A stretch of 64,000 nt of DNA. It comes from Rhodanobacter denitrificans. GTDB lineage: Bacteria; Pseudomonadota; Gammaproteobacteria; Xanthomonadales; Rhodanobacteraceae. The notes beneath the pieces were generated by a model. The model searched no databases. It was given only the letters and a program-made list of their open reading frames with translations, and was not told the DNA's origin. The position numbers and the translations under genes are program-made. The first letter of the stretch is position 1; every line of letters starts with the position of its first letter. The stretch is from assembly GCA_003241385.1 (NCBI GenBank), contig QFPO01000003.1, forward strand, positions 372,001-436,000, read 5' to 3'. Positions 37,803 to 47,700 of the stretch are shown here, one piece after another.

Positions 37803-39026
37803 ATGCCCGCCTCCCCCACGCCCTCCTCGTCGCGGCTGCCGGTCGCGCTGTACGCGCTGACCGCCGGCGCGTTCGGCATCGGCACCACCGAATTCGTGAT
37901 CATGGGCCTGCTGCTGCAGGTCGCCGGCGATCTGGGCGTGTCGATCGGCGCCGCCGGCCTGCTGATCACCGGCTATGCGCTCGGCGTCTTCGTCGGCGCA
38001 CCGCTGCTGACGACGCTGACCGCGCGGCTGCCGCGCAAGACCGTGCTGATCGCGCTGATGCTGATCTTCACGCTCGGCAATCTGGCCTGCGCGCTGGCGC
38101 CGTCCTATGCGCTGCTGATGACCGCGCGCGTCGTGACCTCGCTGGCGCACGGCACATTCTTCGGCGTCGGCGCGGTCGTCGCGACCGGCCTGGTCGCGCC
38201 CGAGCGCAAGGCCTCGGCGATCTCGATCATGTTCACCGGGCTCACGGTCGCGACCCTGCTCGGCGTGCCGGCCGGCGCCTGGCTCGGCTTCACGTTCGGC
38301 TGGCGCGCGACGTTCTGGGCGGTCACCGCGGTCGGCGTCGTCGCGACGCTGGTGATCGCGGCCTGGGTGCCGGCCGATCGCGGCCACGCCGCGCCGGCGC
38401 ACGGTGCGCTCGCCGAATTCGCCGTGCTCAAGCGCCGGCAGGTGCTGCTGGGCCTGGCGATGACGGTGCTCGGCTTCGCCGGCGTGTTCACGGTGTTCAC
38501 CTACATCCAGCCGATCCTGACCCGCGTCAGCGGCTTCGACGAGGCCGCGGTGTCGCCGATCCTGCTCGTGTTCGGCGCCGGCCTGATCGTCGGCAACCTG
38601 CTCGGCGGTCGCCTCGCCGACCGGCGCCTGATGGCGACCCTGCTCGGCACGCTGCTGGTGCTGGCCGGCGTGCTCGCGCTCGGCACCCTGGCGATCCACC
38701 ATCGCACGGCCGCGGTGGCGTTCGCCGGTGTGCTCGGCATCGCCGCCTTCGCGACCGTCGCGCCGCTGCAACTGCGCGTGCTGCAGCAGGCCGAAGGCGC
38801 CGGCCAGAATCTGGCGTCCAGCCTCAACATCGCCGCGTTCAATCTCGGCAACGCATTCGGCGCCTGGCTCGGCGGCTGGACGATCGAGCACGGCCCCGGC
38901 CTCGCCGCGGTACCGTGGGTCGCCGCCGTGGTCACGCTCGGCGGCCTGCTGATCGCGATCTGGAGCCGGCTGATCGAACGACGCGGCCCAACCGGCGCGC
39001 CGGCGCTCGCGACCTCCCGCGCGTGA
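37803..39026 (+). CDS. MFS transporter, DHA1 family (AraJ-like efflux)
   Basis: A 407-residue carrier with 12 predicted helices. Typical DHA1 features are ITGYALGVFVGAPLLTTLTARLPRKT (motif A region) and SLNIAAFNLGNAFGAWLGG near the C-terminus. It resembles AraJ/YdhP sugar or drug efflux proteins, and the substrate is unknown. ATG 37803 is chosen. In-frame starts at 37749 (GTG) and 37767 (ATG) would add a non-hydrophobic N-terminal tail. It is probably controlled by the divergent LysR regulator. Confidence 0.9.
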   Translation: MPASPTPSSSRLPVALYALTAGAFGIGTTEFVIMGLLLQVAGDLGVSIGAAGLLITGYALGVFVGAPLLTTLTARLPRKTVLIALMLIFTLGNLACALAPSYALLMTARVVTSLAHGTFFGVGAVVATGLVAPERKASAISIMFTGLTVATLLGVPAGAWLGFTFGWRATFWAVTAVGVVATLVIAAWVPADRGHAAPAHGALAEFAVLKRRQVLLGLAMTVLGFAGVFTVFTYIQPILTRVSGFDEAAVSPILLVFGAGLIVGNLLGGRLADRRLMATLLGTLLVLAGVLALGTLAIHHRTAAVAFAGVLGIAAFATVAPLQLRVLQQAEGAGQNLASSLNIAAFNLGNAFGAWLGGWTIEHGPGLAAVPWVAAVVTLGGLLIAIWSRLIERRGPTGAPALATSRA

Positions 39027-39126
39027 TCGACCGCCGCGGCCGCGACGCAGCCGGACCGTATCATCGCGGCGGACACGGTCCGCTCGCGCAACCGCCCTCT
39101 TCCCGCCCGACCCCGGAGCCCCCACG

Positions 39127-40143
39127 ATGAAAGCCATCGCGCTGACCCGCTATCTGCCGATCGACGACCCCGAATCCCTGGTCGAGGTCGACCTGCCCGA
39201 CCCGACCGCCGACGGCCACGACCTGCTGGTGCGGGTCGAGGCGATCTCGGTCAATCCGGTCGATACCAAGCTGCGCGCGCCCAAAGCCCAGGTCGAGTCC
39301 GAACCGCGCGTGCTCGGCTTCGACGCAGCCGGCACGGTCGTCGCGGTCGGGCCGGACGTGACCGGCTTCAAGCCCGGCGACGCGGTCTACTACGCCGGCG
39401 ACGTCACGCGTCCCGGCAGCAATGCGCAGCTGCAGCGCGTCGACGCGCGCCTGGTCGGACGCAAGCCGGCGACGCTCGACTTCGCCCAGGCCGCCGCCCT
39501 GCCGCTGACGACGATCACCGCCTGGGAACTGCTGTTCCAGCGCATGCCGTACGCCGCCGACGGCGGCGGCGCCGGCAAGACGCTGCTGATCATCGCCGGC
39601 GCCGGCGGCGTCGGCTCGATCGCGATCCAGCTGGCGCGGCGTGCCGGCTTCACCGTCGTGGCGACCGCCTCGCGCCCGCAGACGGTCGCGTGGTGCCGCG
39701 AGCTCGGCGCGCACCACGTCGTCGATCACCGCCAGCCGCTCGCGCCGCAGCTGGTCGCGCTCGGCTTCACGACGGTCGATGCGGCGATCAACCTGGCCGA
39801 CACCGACCGCTACTGGGAGGCGCTCGGCGAGCTGCTCGCACCGCAGGGGCATCTCGGCCTGATCGTCGAGCCGTCCGGCGCGCTGCGCATCGGCGATCCG
39901 TACAAGGCCAAGTGCATCGGCATCCACTGGGAGATGATGTTCGCGCGGCCGCGCTTCCGCACCGCCGACATGGCCGAGCAGGGCGCGATCCTCGATCGCG
40001 TCGCCGGCCTGATCGACGCCGGCGAGCTGCGCACGACGCTGACCGAGACGCTGTCGCCGATCGACGCCGCGAATCTGCGCGAGGCGCATCGCCGGCTCGA
40101 ATCGGGCACGACGATCGGCAAGCTCGCGCTGGCCGGCTGGTGA
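39127..40143 (+). CDS. Zinc-type alcohol dehydrogenase-like / quinone oxidoreductase family protein
   Basis: A 338-residue medium-chain reductase. The GroES-like domain (SVNPVDTKLRAPK, then GFDAAGTVVAVGPDVTGFKPGD) is followed by a Rossmann domain with IIAGAGGVGSIAIQLARRAG. The catalytic zinc Cys/His ligands of true alcohol dehydrogenases are absent, so it is more likely an NADPH quinone or enone reductase. It is on the same strand as the upstream MFS and downstream fadH genes, with gaps too long to assume an operon. Confidence 0.88.
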   Translation: MKAIALTRYLPIDDPESLVEVDLPDPTADGHDLLVRVEAISVNPVDTKLRAPKAQVESEPRVLGFDAAGTVVAVGPDVTGFKPGDAVYYAGDVTRPGSNAQLQRVDARLVGRKPATLDFAQAAALPLTTITAWELLFQRMPYAADGGGAGKTLLIIAGAGGVGSIAIQLARRAGFTVVATASRPQTVAWCRELGAHHVVDHRQPLAPQLVALGFTTVDAAINLADTDRYWEALGELLAPQGHLGLIVEPSGALRIGDPYKAKCIGIHWEMMFARPRFRTADMAEQGAILDRVAGLIDAGELRTTLTETLSPIDAANLREAHRRLESGTTIGKLALAGW

Positions 40144-40333
40144 GCGACACCGGCGCGGCGGCGGTCCAGCCGTCGCGCCGGCCCCTCACACCGAAACGTC
40201 CGCCGGCGCCGGCACGCGGCCTAGCGACGGTCCATTGCACCTCCGCTGACCGGCACCGTGCGGCGGCGCGTCTTGCCGGCCGCCACGCGTCGCAGGCATC
40301 TTAAACGCTCGTTTGAAACCGGTGGAGGGGCCG

Positions 40334-42352
40334 GTGGACTATCCGCATCTGTTCGCACCGCTCGAGCTCGGCTTCACGACGCTGCCCAACCGGATCCTGA
40401 TGGGCTCGATGCACACCGGCCTGGAGGATCGCGCGAAGGACTACGACCGCCTGGCGACCTACTTCGCCGAGCGCGCGCGCGGCGGCGTCGGGCTGATGGT
40501 GACCGGCGGCATCGCGCCGAACGTCGAAGGCTGGCTCAAGCCGTTCGCGGGCCGGCTCTCGATGCCCTGGCACGTCGCGCGGCATCGCCGGCTGACCGGC
40601 GCGGTCCACGCCGAGGGCGGCCGCCTCTGTCTGCAGATCCTGCACGGCGGCCGCTACGCCTACCACCCGCTGTCGGTCGCGCCGTCGCGGCTGAAGTCGC
40701 CGATCACGCCGTTCACGCCGCGCGCACTCGGCGCACGCGGCGTCGAGCGCACAATCCGCGCTTTCGTCGACTGCGCGCGGCTGGCGCAGGACGCCGGCTA
40801 TGACGGCGTCGAGGTCATGGGCTCGGAAGGCTATCTGATCAACCAGTTTCTGGCCGCGCGCACGAACCGCCGCGACGACGCCTGGGGCGGCGACGCGGCG
40901 CGGCGCATGCGGTTCGCGATCGAGATCGTGCGACGTACGCGCGCGGCGGTCGGCGAGGCCTTCATCATCGTCTACCGGCTGTCGATGCTCGATCTGGTCG
41001 ACGACGCGCAGAGCTGGGACGAGATCGTCGCGCTGGCGCGCGCGATCGAGGCGGCCGGCGCGACCCTGATCAACACCGGCATCGGCTGGCACGAGGCGCG
41101 CGTGCCGACGATCGTCACCTCGGTGCCGCGCGCGGCGTTCGCGGCGCTGACGCGCAAGCTCAAGCGTGAAGTGGCGCTGCCGCTGATCGCGACCAACCGC
41201 ATCAACATGCCCGAGGTCGCCGAGCGCGTGCTCGCCGACGGCGACGCCGACATGGTCTCGATGGCGCGGCCGCTGCTGGCCGATCCGGACTGGGCCGCCA
41301 AAGCGCGCAGCGGCCGCGCCGACCGCATCAACACCTGCATCGCCTGCAACCAGGCCTGTCTCGACCATGTGTTCGAGAACCGCACCGCGAGCTGCCTGGT
41401 CAATCCGCGCGCCTGCCACGAGACCGAACTGGTCATCGCGCCCGCCGCGCAGCCACGCCGCTACGCCGTGGTCGGCGCCGGACCGGCCGGCCTCGCTGCG
41501 GCGGCGACGCTGGCCGAGCGCGGCCATCACGTCGCACTGTTCGAGCGCGACGCGGCGATCGGCGGGCAGTTCAACCTCGCCAAGCGGATTCCCGGCAAGG
41601 AGGAGTTTCACGAAACCCTGCGCTACTTCGGCCATCGCCTCGCCGACGCCGGCGTCGAGCTGCGTCTGGGTACCGAGGCGAGCGTCGACTCGCTGCGCGC
41701 CGGCGGCTACGACGCGGTCGTCGTCGCGACCGGCATCCGGCCGCGCCGGCTGTCGATCCCCGGCAGCGACGATCCGCGCGTGCTGAGCTACGTCGACGTG
41801 CTGCGCGGCGGCGCGCCGGTCGGGCCGCGCGTCGCGATCATCGGCGCCGGCGGCATCGGCTTCGACGTCGCCGAGTTCCTGGTCGAACACGCGCCGTCGC
41901 CGACGACCGATCTTTCGCGCTGGGCGCGCGAATGGGGCGTGGACCTGGATCATCGCGAGCGCGGCGGCCTGGTCCGCGCCGAACCCGAGCCGCCGCAGCG
42001 CGAAGTCTGGCTGCTGCAGCGCAGTCCCGGCACGCCCGGTCGCCGCCTCAACAAGACCACCGGCTGGGTGCATCGCGCCACGCTCAAGGCCAAGCACGTG
42101 ACGATGCTCGGCGGCGTCGCCTACGAGCGCATCGACGCCGAGGGGCTGCATCTGCGGATCGGCGAGCGCGCGCAACTGCTGCCGGTCGACCACGTCGTCG
42201 TCTGCGCAGGTCAGGAGCCGGAGCGCTCGCTGGCCGACGCGCTGCTCGCCGCCGGCGTCACCGTGCACGTGATCGGCGGGGCCGACGTCGCGGCCGAACT
42301 CGACGCCAAGCGCGCGATCGATCAGGGCACGCGGCTCGCCGCGCGCCTCTGA
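40334..42352 (+). CDS. fadH: NADPH-dependent 2,4-dienoyl-CoA reductase FadH
   Basis: A 672-residue flavoprotein, the same length as E. coli FadH. Residues 1-~330 form the Old Yellow Enzyme-like FMN barrel (LMGSMHTGLE, QILHGGRYAYHP, GVEVMGSEGYLINQF). The 4Fe-4S cluster is NTCIACNQACLDHVF followed by SCLVNPRAC. FAD/NADPH domains follow, with AVVGAGPAGLAAAATLAERG and VAIIGAGGIGFDVAEFL. It reduces dienoyl-CoA during oxidation of unsaturated fatty acids. GTG 40334 has GGAGGGG just upstream. An in-frame TTG at 40313 is less likely. Confidence 0.95.
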   Translation: MDYPHLFAPLELGFTTLPNRILMGSMHTGLEDRAKDYDRLATYFAERARGGVGLMVTGGIAPNVEGWLKPFAGRLSMPWHVARHRRLTGAVHAEGGRLCLQILHGGRYAYHPLSVAPSRLKSPITPFTPRALGARGVERTIRAFVDCARLAQDAGYDGVEVMGSEGYLINQFLAARTNRRDDAWGGDAARRMRFAIEIVRRTRAAVGEAFIIVYRLSMLDLVDDAQSWDEIVALARAIEAAGATLINTGIGWHEARVPTIVTSVPRAAFAALTRKLKREVALPLIATNRINMPEVAERVLADGDADMVSMARPLLADPDWAAKARSGRADRINTCIACNQACLDHVFENRTASCLVNPRACHETELVIAPAAQPRRYAVVGAGPAGLAAAATLAERGHHVALFERDAAIGGQFNLAKRIPGKEEFHETLRYFGHRLADAGVELRLGTEASVDSLRAGGYDAVVVATGIRPRRLSIPGSDDPRVLSYVDVLRGGAPVGPRVAIIGAGGIGFDVAEFLVEHAPSPTTDLSRWAREWGVDLDHRERGGLVRAEPEPPQREVWLLQRSPGTPGRRLNKTTGWVHRATLKAKHVTMLGGVAYERIDAEGLHLRIGERAQLLPVDHVVVCAGQEPERSLADALLAAGVTVHVIGGADVAAELDAKRAIDQGTRLAARL

Positions 42353-42380
42353 TGCTGGTACTCGGGAAGAGCCGCCGCGC

Positions 42381-43175
42381 TCAGGCGCCGGCGGCGGCTG
42401 CGCCGACGGGCGCGCGCAGATCGAGGATCGTCCCGCGCAGCCCGGCCGCCGCGTCGCCGAGCAGAAACGCCGCGGCTGCGCCGGCCGCATCGGGCGTCGG
42501 CAGGCGCATCGTGTCCTCGCCGAACCAGGCGGTGCGCCGCAGCGCGCTGCGCATCGGCCCCGGCAGCAGGCCGTGGACGCGCACCGGACCGGAGTCGGTC
42601 TCCTCGTGAAGGATCGAGACCAGGCCGGCCAGCGCATGCTTGGCGACGCCGTAGCCGCCCCAGAACGCCTTGCCGACCGTCGCCGGATCGTCGAACACGA
42701 ACACGACGGCGGCGCGCTCGCGCAGCCGCAGCAGCGGCAGGCAGGCTTGGGTCAGCAGGAACGGCGCGGTCAGATTGATCTGCTGCGTGCGTGCCCATTC
42801 CTCGGGCTTGATCTGGTCGACCGGCTGCAGGCCGGCGAACTGGGCCGCGGCATGCACGATGCCGTCGAGCCGGCCGCATTCGCGTTCGATCGTATCGGCG
42901 ACCTGGCCGTAGTCGGCCGGGCTCGCGCCGCCCAGATCGAGCGGATAGATCGCCGGCTGCGCCGGACCGGCCGCGGCGACCTCGTCGTAGAGCGTCTCCA
43001 GCGCACGGATCTTGCGGCCGAGCAGGACCACGCCGGCACCGGCCGCCGCGCACGCGAGCGCCGCCGCGCGGCCGAGGCCGCCGGCAGTGCCGGTGATCAG
43101 AACGGTGCGCCCGTCGAGGGCACCGGCCGCGGGCGTCGGCTCCGCGACGCGGGCCAGTGCGAGACGTCCGATCAC
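42381..43175 (-). CDS. Short-chain dehydrogenase/reductase, YciK-like
   Basis: A 264-residue SDR. The nucleotide site is VLITGTAGGLGRAAALACA, with AAAQFAG (NAG-like) and the catalytic YGVAK. A C-terminal HGLLPGPMRSALRRTAW resembles YciK. The substrate is unknown. GTG 43175 overlaps the grxD stop by four bases (GTGA), so the two are translationally coupled, which is not an obvious functional pairing. Confidence 0.87.
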   Translation of the reverse strand: MIGRLALARVAEPTPAAGALDGRTVLITGTAGGLGRAAALACAAAGAGVVLLGRKIRALETLYDEVAAAGPAQPAIYPLDLGGASPADYGQVADTIERECGRLDGIVHAAAQFAGLQPVDQIKPEEWARTQQINLTAPFLLTQACLPLLRLRERAAVVFVFDDPATVGKAFWGGYGVAKHALAGLVSILHEETDSGPVRVHGLLPGPMRSALRRTAWFGEDTMRLPTPDAAGAAAAFLLGDAAAGLRGTILDLRAPVGAAAAGA

Positions 43176-43489
43176 GCTTTCTGGACGTCCTTGACGATGC
43201 GTTCGAGTTCGCCGGACTCGTAGAGCTCGAGCGTGATGTCGCAACCGCCGATCAGCTCGCCGTGGACGAACAGCTGCGGGAATGTCGGCCAGTTCGAATA
43301 GCGCGGCAGCGTCGCGCGCACTTCGGGATCTTCGAGCACGTTGACGGCGTGGAAGTCGGCACCGACCGCCTTGAGCGCCTTGACGGTACGACTGGAGAAA
43401 CCGCACATCGGAAACTGCGGCGTGCCCTTCATGTAGAGCACGACCGGATGCGCGGCCAGGGTGTTCTTGATGCGTTCGGTGGTTTCCAT
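43172..43489 (-). CDS. grxD: Monothiol glutaredoxin Grx4 (GrxD)
   Basis: A 105-residue protein with the CGFS active site (PMCGFSSRTVKAL) plus YMKGTPQFP and WPTFPQLFVHGELIGGCDI, all standard for iron-sulfur cluster carrier glutaredoxins. It acts in Fe-S delivery rather than disulfide reduction. It is divergent from sodB with about 170 bases between, so both iron-related genes may share a control region. Confidence 0.95.
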   Translation of the reverse strand: METTERIKNTLAAHPVVLYMKGTPQFPMCGFSSRTVKALKAVGADFHAVNVLEDPEVRATLPRYSNWPTFPQLFVHGELIGGCDITLELYESGELERIVKDVQKA

Positions 43490-43660
43490 CGCGGATGCCG
43501 GAGAAGGACGGAGGCGTTCAGGCCCAGATGGGCATTCTACCCGTTCCGCACAAGGCCCGCGGCCGCGCTGCCGTGCCGGCGCCGGTGGCCGGTATCCACG
43601 ATCGTTGGCAGGGCCTACACTTTCGTATCCTTCCCCACCCATCGGCAGGAGTCCAGATTC

Positions 43661-44239
43661 ATGGCCATCGAACTTCCCCCGCTTCCCTGGGCACGCGACG
43701 CGCTGGCGCCGCACATCTCGGCGGAGACGATCGACTACCACTACGGCAAGCATCACCAGACCTACGTCACCAACCTCAACAACCAGATCAAGGGCACCGA
43801 GTTCGAGGATCTGCCGCTCGAGGAGATCATCCGCAAGTCCAGCGGCGGCATGTTCAACAACGCCGCGCAGATCTGGAACCACACGTTCTACTGGAACTGT
43901 CTGTCGCCGAACGGCGGCGGCGAACCGACCGGCGTGCTGGCCGACAAGATCAACCAGGCGTTCGGCGACTTCGCCAAGTTCAAGGACGAGTTCACGAAGA
44001 CATCGGTCGGCACCTTCGGCTCCGGCTGGGGCTGGCTCGTGCAGCGTCCGGACGGCAGCCTCGCGCTGGCCAGCACGTCCAACGCCGGCACGCCGCTGAC
44101 CGGCAGCGACCGCGCCCTGCTGACCTGCGACGTCTGGGAACACGCCTACTACATCGACTACCGCAACGCGCGGCCGAAGTACGTCGAGGCGTTCTGGAAC
44201 CTCGTCAACTGGGACTTCGTCGCCAGCCAGCTGGCCTGA
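43661..44239 (+). CDS. sodB: Superoxide dismutase [Fe]
   Basis: A 192-residue enzyme. Metal ligands are in YHYGKHHQTYV, NHTFYWN, and DVWEHAYYIDYRN (Asp and His). The Gln in AAQIWNHTFYW before the second His ligand, together with the overall sequence, favours the iron rather than manganese form. It is cytoplasmic and close to E. coli SodB in length. AGGAG precedes the ATG at 43661. Confidence 0.95.
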   Translation: MAIELPPLPWARDALAPHISAETIDYHYGKHHQTYVTNLNNQIKGTEFEDLPLEEIIRKSSGGMFNNAAQIWNHTFYWNCLSPNGGGEPTGVLADKINQAFGDFAKFKDEFTKTSVGTFGSGWGWLVQRPDGSLALASTSNAGTPLTGSDRALLTCDVWEHAYYIDYRNARPKYVEAFWNLVNWDFVASQLA

Positions 44240-44316
44240 TCGTCCGCGGTGGCGCGGAACGCGTCTGCGTTCCGCGCGCCGACTCGCGATCGACGGCGGA
44301 CGCCGTCGGTGGTGGC

Positions 44317-44345
44317 GCGCCGGCGTAATGCCGGCGCCGCTTTTT
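44317..44345 (+). terminator. Intrinsic terminator after sodB
   Basis: The stem GCGCCGGC - GTAAT - GCCGGCGC is followed by CGC and five T. A second hairpin, GCGCGGAACGC - GTCT - GCGTTCCGCGC at 44252-44277, lies between it and the sodB stop and lacks a T run. Confidence 0.75.
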
Positions 44346-44795
44346 CGTGGTTCTTCTCGCATCTGCGGGGGCATTCGGTTTCGACTCCTGCACCGAGGCG
44401 ACATTTGCTTCCGAGCGATCTGAAGCGGTCGGACTTCGATGTCGGTCTTGACCTTGCGCTTTTCGGGCCTTTGATCTTCAAGAAGCTCAAGCGGAAAAGC
44501 TAGGATCAAGAGCTTCCGCTCGCTGCGCGAGCGGGTGACTTTTTTCTTGGAAAAAGTCACCAAAACCGCCTGCGCTGACGCGAGCCGACGCGGCTGCGCC
44601 GCGCCGGTCCCCTGCGCTTCTCGGTCGCCCAGGCACGCTCAACCTGCGATGCTCGGCTCGCTTTAGGCGCACCAAAGGCAAAGGCGAAAAGACACAACAA
44701 GAGCAAAGCCACGGCAAGAGCAAAGCCACGGCGAGAGCGAAAGGCGCGGCAACAGCAATGCGTGCTGCGTTGGCGAGAACGCGCTCGCGGTGGCG
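44346..44795. repeat. Non-coding island with perfect hairpin and short tandem repeats
   Basis: About 450 bases without a credible gene. It contains an 11-bp perfect palindrome GGTGACTTTTT - TCTTGG - AAAAAGTCACC (44534-44561). A purine-rich stretch carries two exact copies of CAAGAGCAAAGCCACGG (44698-44714, 44715-44731) and a degenerate third. Composition is lower in GC than the flanking genes. Similar spacers with long hydrophobic spurious frames occur repeatedly in Xanthomonad genomes, so this may be one copy of a dispersed intergenic repeat. This comes from memory, not from a search. Confidence 0.55.
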
Positions 44796-47700
44796 TCAGG
44801 ACAGGATGCGCTGCACCGCGCGGCGCGCCGCTTCGAACGAGAAATGCTCGCGCACATTGCGCAGGCCGTTTGCGGACAGCCGGTTCCACAAGGGCTCGTC
44901 GCGATAGACCTGTACGACCGCGTCGGCGAAGGCCGCGGCTTCGTCGGCGACCAGGACGTCTTCGCCGGACTGTACGTGCATGCCCTCGACCGCGATCGGG
45001 GTCGCGACCACCGGCAGGCCGTAGCTCATCGCCATGTTGACCTTGCCCTTGACGCCGGCGCCGTAGCGCAGCGGCGCGACCGATACGCGGCAGCCGTCCA
45101 TCATCGGCGCCAGATCCGGCAGGTAGCCGTGGACCTCGACGCCGTCGCCGGCCAGCGCCTCGACGGCCGGCGTCAGCTTGCTGCCGACGATGTGGAAGCG
45201 CACGTCCGGCAGGACCGCGCGGATCCGCGCGAAGACCTCGCCGACGAACCAGATCACCGCGTCGGCGTTAGGCGGATGCTCGAAACCGCCGACGAAAACC
45301 AGATCGCGGCGCTCGGCCCAGGGTCGGCGGCAGCCGTAGACTTCGTGCACGTTGGAGAGGATCTCCACGCGCGCGCCGGGTGCATCGACGCCGAGCAGCT
45401 CGCGCTCGGCCGGACTGACCACGACGGTGACGTCGCATTCGCGCATCAGCCGCAGCTCCTGCGTGCGCGTCGCCGCGGCCTGGCGCGCCAGATCCTCGCG
45501 CCCGGAGAGCTCGGCGGCGCGGCGCTCGCGCAGATAGTGCAGGTCCACCGTGTCGAAGATCAGACGCGCGCGCGGTGCGTGCAGACGCGCCAGGCCGACG
45601 TAGTGGCTCGCGACGTAGTGGCGCGACAGCACGATCGCGTCGAACTCGGCGCCGCGCGCGCGGAGCCACGCGATCGGATCGGACACGTACGGGTGGTAGA
45701 GCACCTCCACCCCGAGCGCCTGCAGTGCTTCGGTGTAGCGCTCGACCCAGGCATGGTTGTCGGGCAGGAAGCTGACCTGGCAGCCCAGGTCGCGCAGCAC
45801 GCGCATCAGATTGACCATGCGCAGCGAGCCCGAATCCTGGTCCGGCGCCGGCGTCGTCGCGTCGACGATCAGCACGCGCCGCTGTGCGCGATGCGTCGCG
45901 GCCAGGCCGATCGGCGTGCCCGGCGCCGGCTGCCGCGCGAGCGCGTCGCGCCACTTGTCGCGGAACTTCTCGTGGTTGACGACCTGGTAGCGCTTGATGC
46001 CGCTGGCGGTGTCGGTGCCCGAAGTGATGCCCTCGAAGTGGACGACGGTCGAGGCCGGCTCGTAGAACACACGCAGACCGGCCGCACGCACCGCGAACGC
46101 GAGATCGGTGTCCTCGTAGTAGGCCGGCGCGTAGCGCGTGTCGAAGCGGCCGAGCCGCTCGAACAGCGCGAGCGGCAGCATGATCGCGGCGCCGGAGCAG
46201 TAGTCGGCCTCGCGCCGGAACCGATAGCGCGGATCGTCCGGGTCGTCGAAGCGGCCGTAGTTCCAGCCCGAGGCGTCGTCGAAGACGATGCCGCCGGCCT
46301 CCTGTAGACGGCCGTCCGGATAGACCAGCCGGGCGCCGACCAGGCCGGCTTCGGGCTCCTGCTCGAAGCAGCGCAGCAGCGCCTCGAGCCAGCCCGCGGT
46401 GACGACGGTGTCGTTGTTGAGGAACAGCACGAAGTGGCCGCGCGCGGCGGCCGCGCCGGCGTTGCACGAGCCGATGAAGCCGAGGTTGGCGGCGTTGCGG
46501 ATCACGCGCACGCCGGTGACCTGGGCGAGCTTGGCCGGCGTGTCGTCGCTGGAGCCGTCGTCGACGACGATCGTCTCGAACGCGACCTCGCCGGCGTGCT
46601 CGGCGAGCGAGCGCAGGCAGGCGACCGTGTAGGCGATCTTGTTGTAGACCGGGATGACGATCGACACCGTCGGCGCGTCGGAGGCCGGCACCGCGAACGG
46701 TGCGAAGCGTCCGTCCGGCTCGGCGTAGGTCTTCAGCCGCCGCGGCGGCGGCGCCGCGCGCAGCTCGCGGCCGATCCGCGCCAGCGTGCCGGCCAGGCCA
46801 CGTCGCGCCAGACTGCCGCGCACGCGGCCGAGCAGGCCGGCCAGACGCAGGCGGTGGTACTGCGCCGCGGCGCGCAGGCCGCGCAGCCGCGCCATCGCCG
46901 CGCGCAGCGGCGCGGTGACACGCCACGACGTACTGGCCAGCATCTGCTCGTAGACCGGCTTGATGCGGCCGAGCTCCTCGTTCAGCGACAGCGCCCAGCG
47001 CGAGCGCTCGTCGAACTCGCCGCGCAGCACGCCGAGCTCGCGATCGAGCCGGTGACCCCATTCGCCGCGACGCGCGCTCTCGCGTTCGGCCGCGGCCAGC
47101 GCGCGGTCCAGCGCCTTCGTGCGGCGGCCGATCGCGGCGAGATCGCGCGCCGCCGCGGCGACCTGCATCGTCGCCGCGCCGATCGACGCGGCGCGGTAGC
47201 GCAGCGGCGCACGCGGCGCCGTCGGCAGCACGGCCGCATAGGCCCGGCTCATCGAGGCCAGGTCGGGCTCGCGCTGGCCGGCCAGCGTCGCCCGCACCGT
47301 CTCGAGCCGGCCGCGGTCGGCGAGGATCGCATCGATGCCGGCGATCACGGCGGCCGGCTGCGGATCGACCAGCAGGCCGTCGACGCCATCGCGGATCCGC
47401 TCGGCCAGCGCGCCGACACGCGTCGCGACGACCGGCATGCCGAGGCTGCGCAGCTCCGACAGCGTATAGCCGAAGGTCTCGGCGACGGTCGGCAGCAGCA
47501 GGGCCGCGTCGGCCGCGACGCGCGCGACCAGATCCGGCAGCTCCTCGCGCCGGTAGTCGAGCACGATGTGCACGCCGCGCTCGCCGAACAGGCGATGCGC
47601 GTCGCTGCCGGCACCGATCAGGAACAGCTCGGCACGCTCGCGCAGCGCCGGCAGCACGGCCTGCAGCAGCTCGCCGCCCTTGCCGCGGCGGATCCGGCCG

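Noticed and set aside
44252..44277. Perfect 11-bp hairpin after sodB as the terminator
   Set aside because: It has no T run. The hairpin at 44317-44345 does and is the better terminator.
44487..44795. Small minus-strand hydrophobic frames in the non-coding island
   Set aside because: Leu/Ala/Cys-rich repeats derived from the tandem repeat, with no ribosome site or domain.
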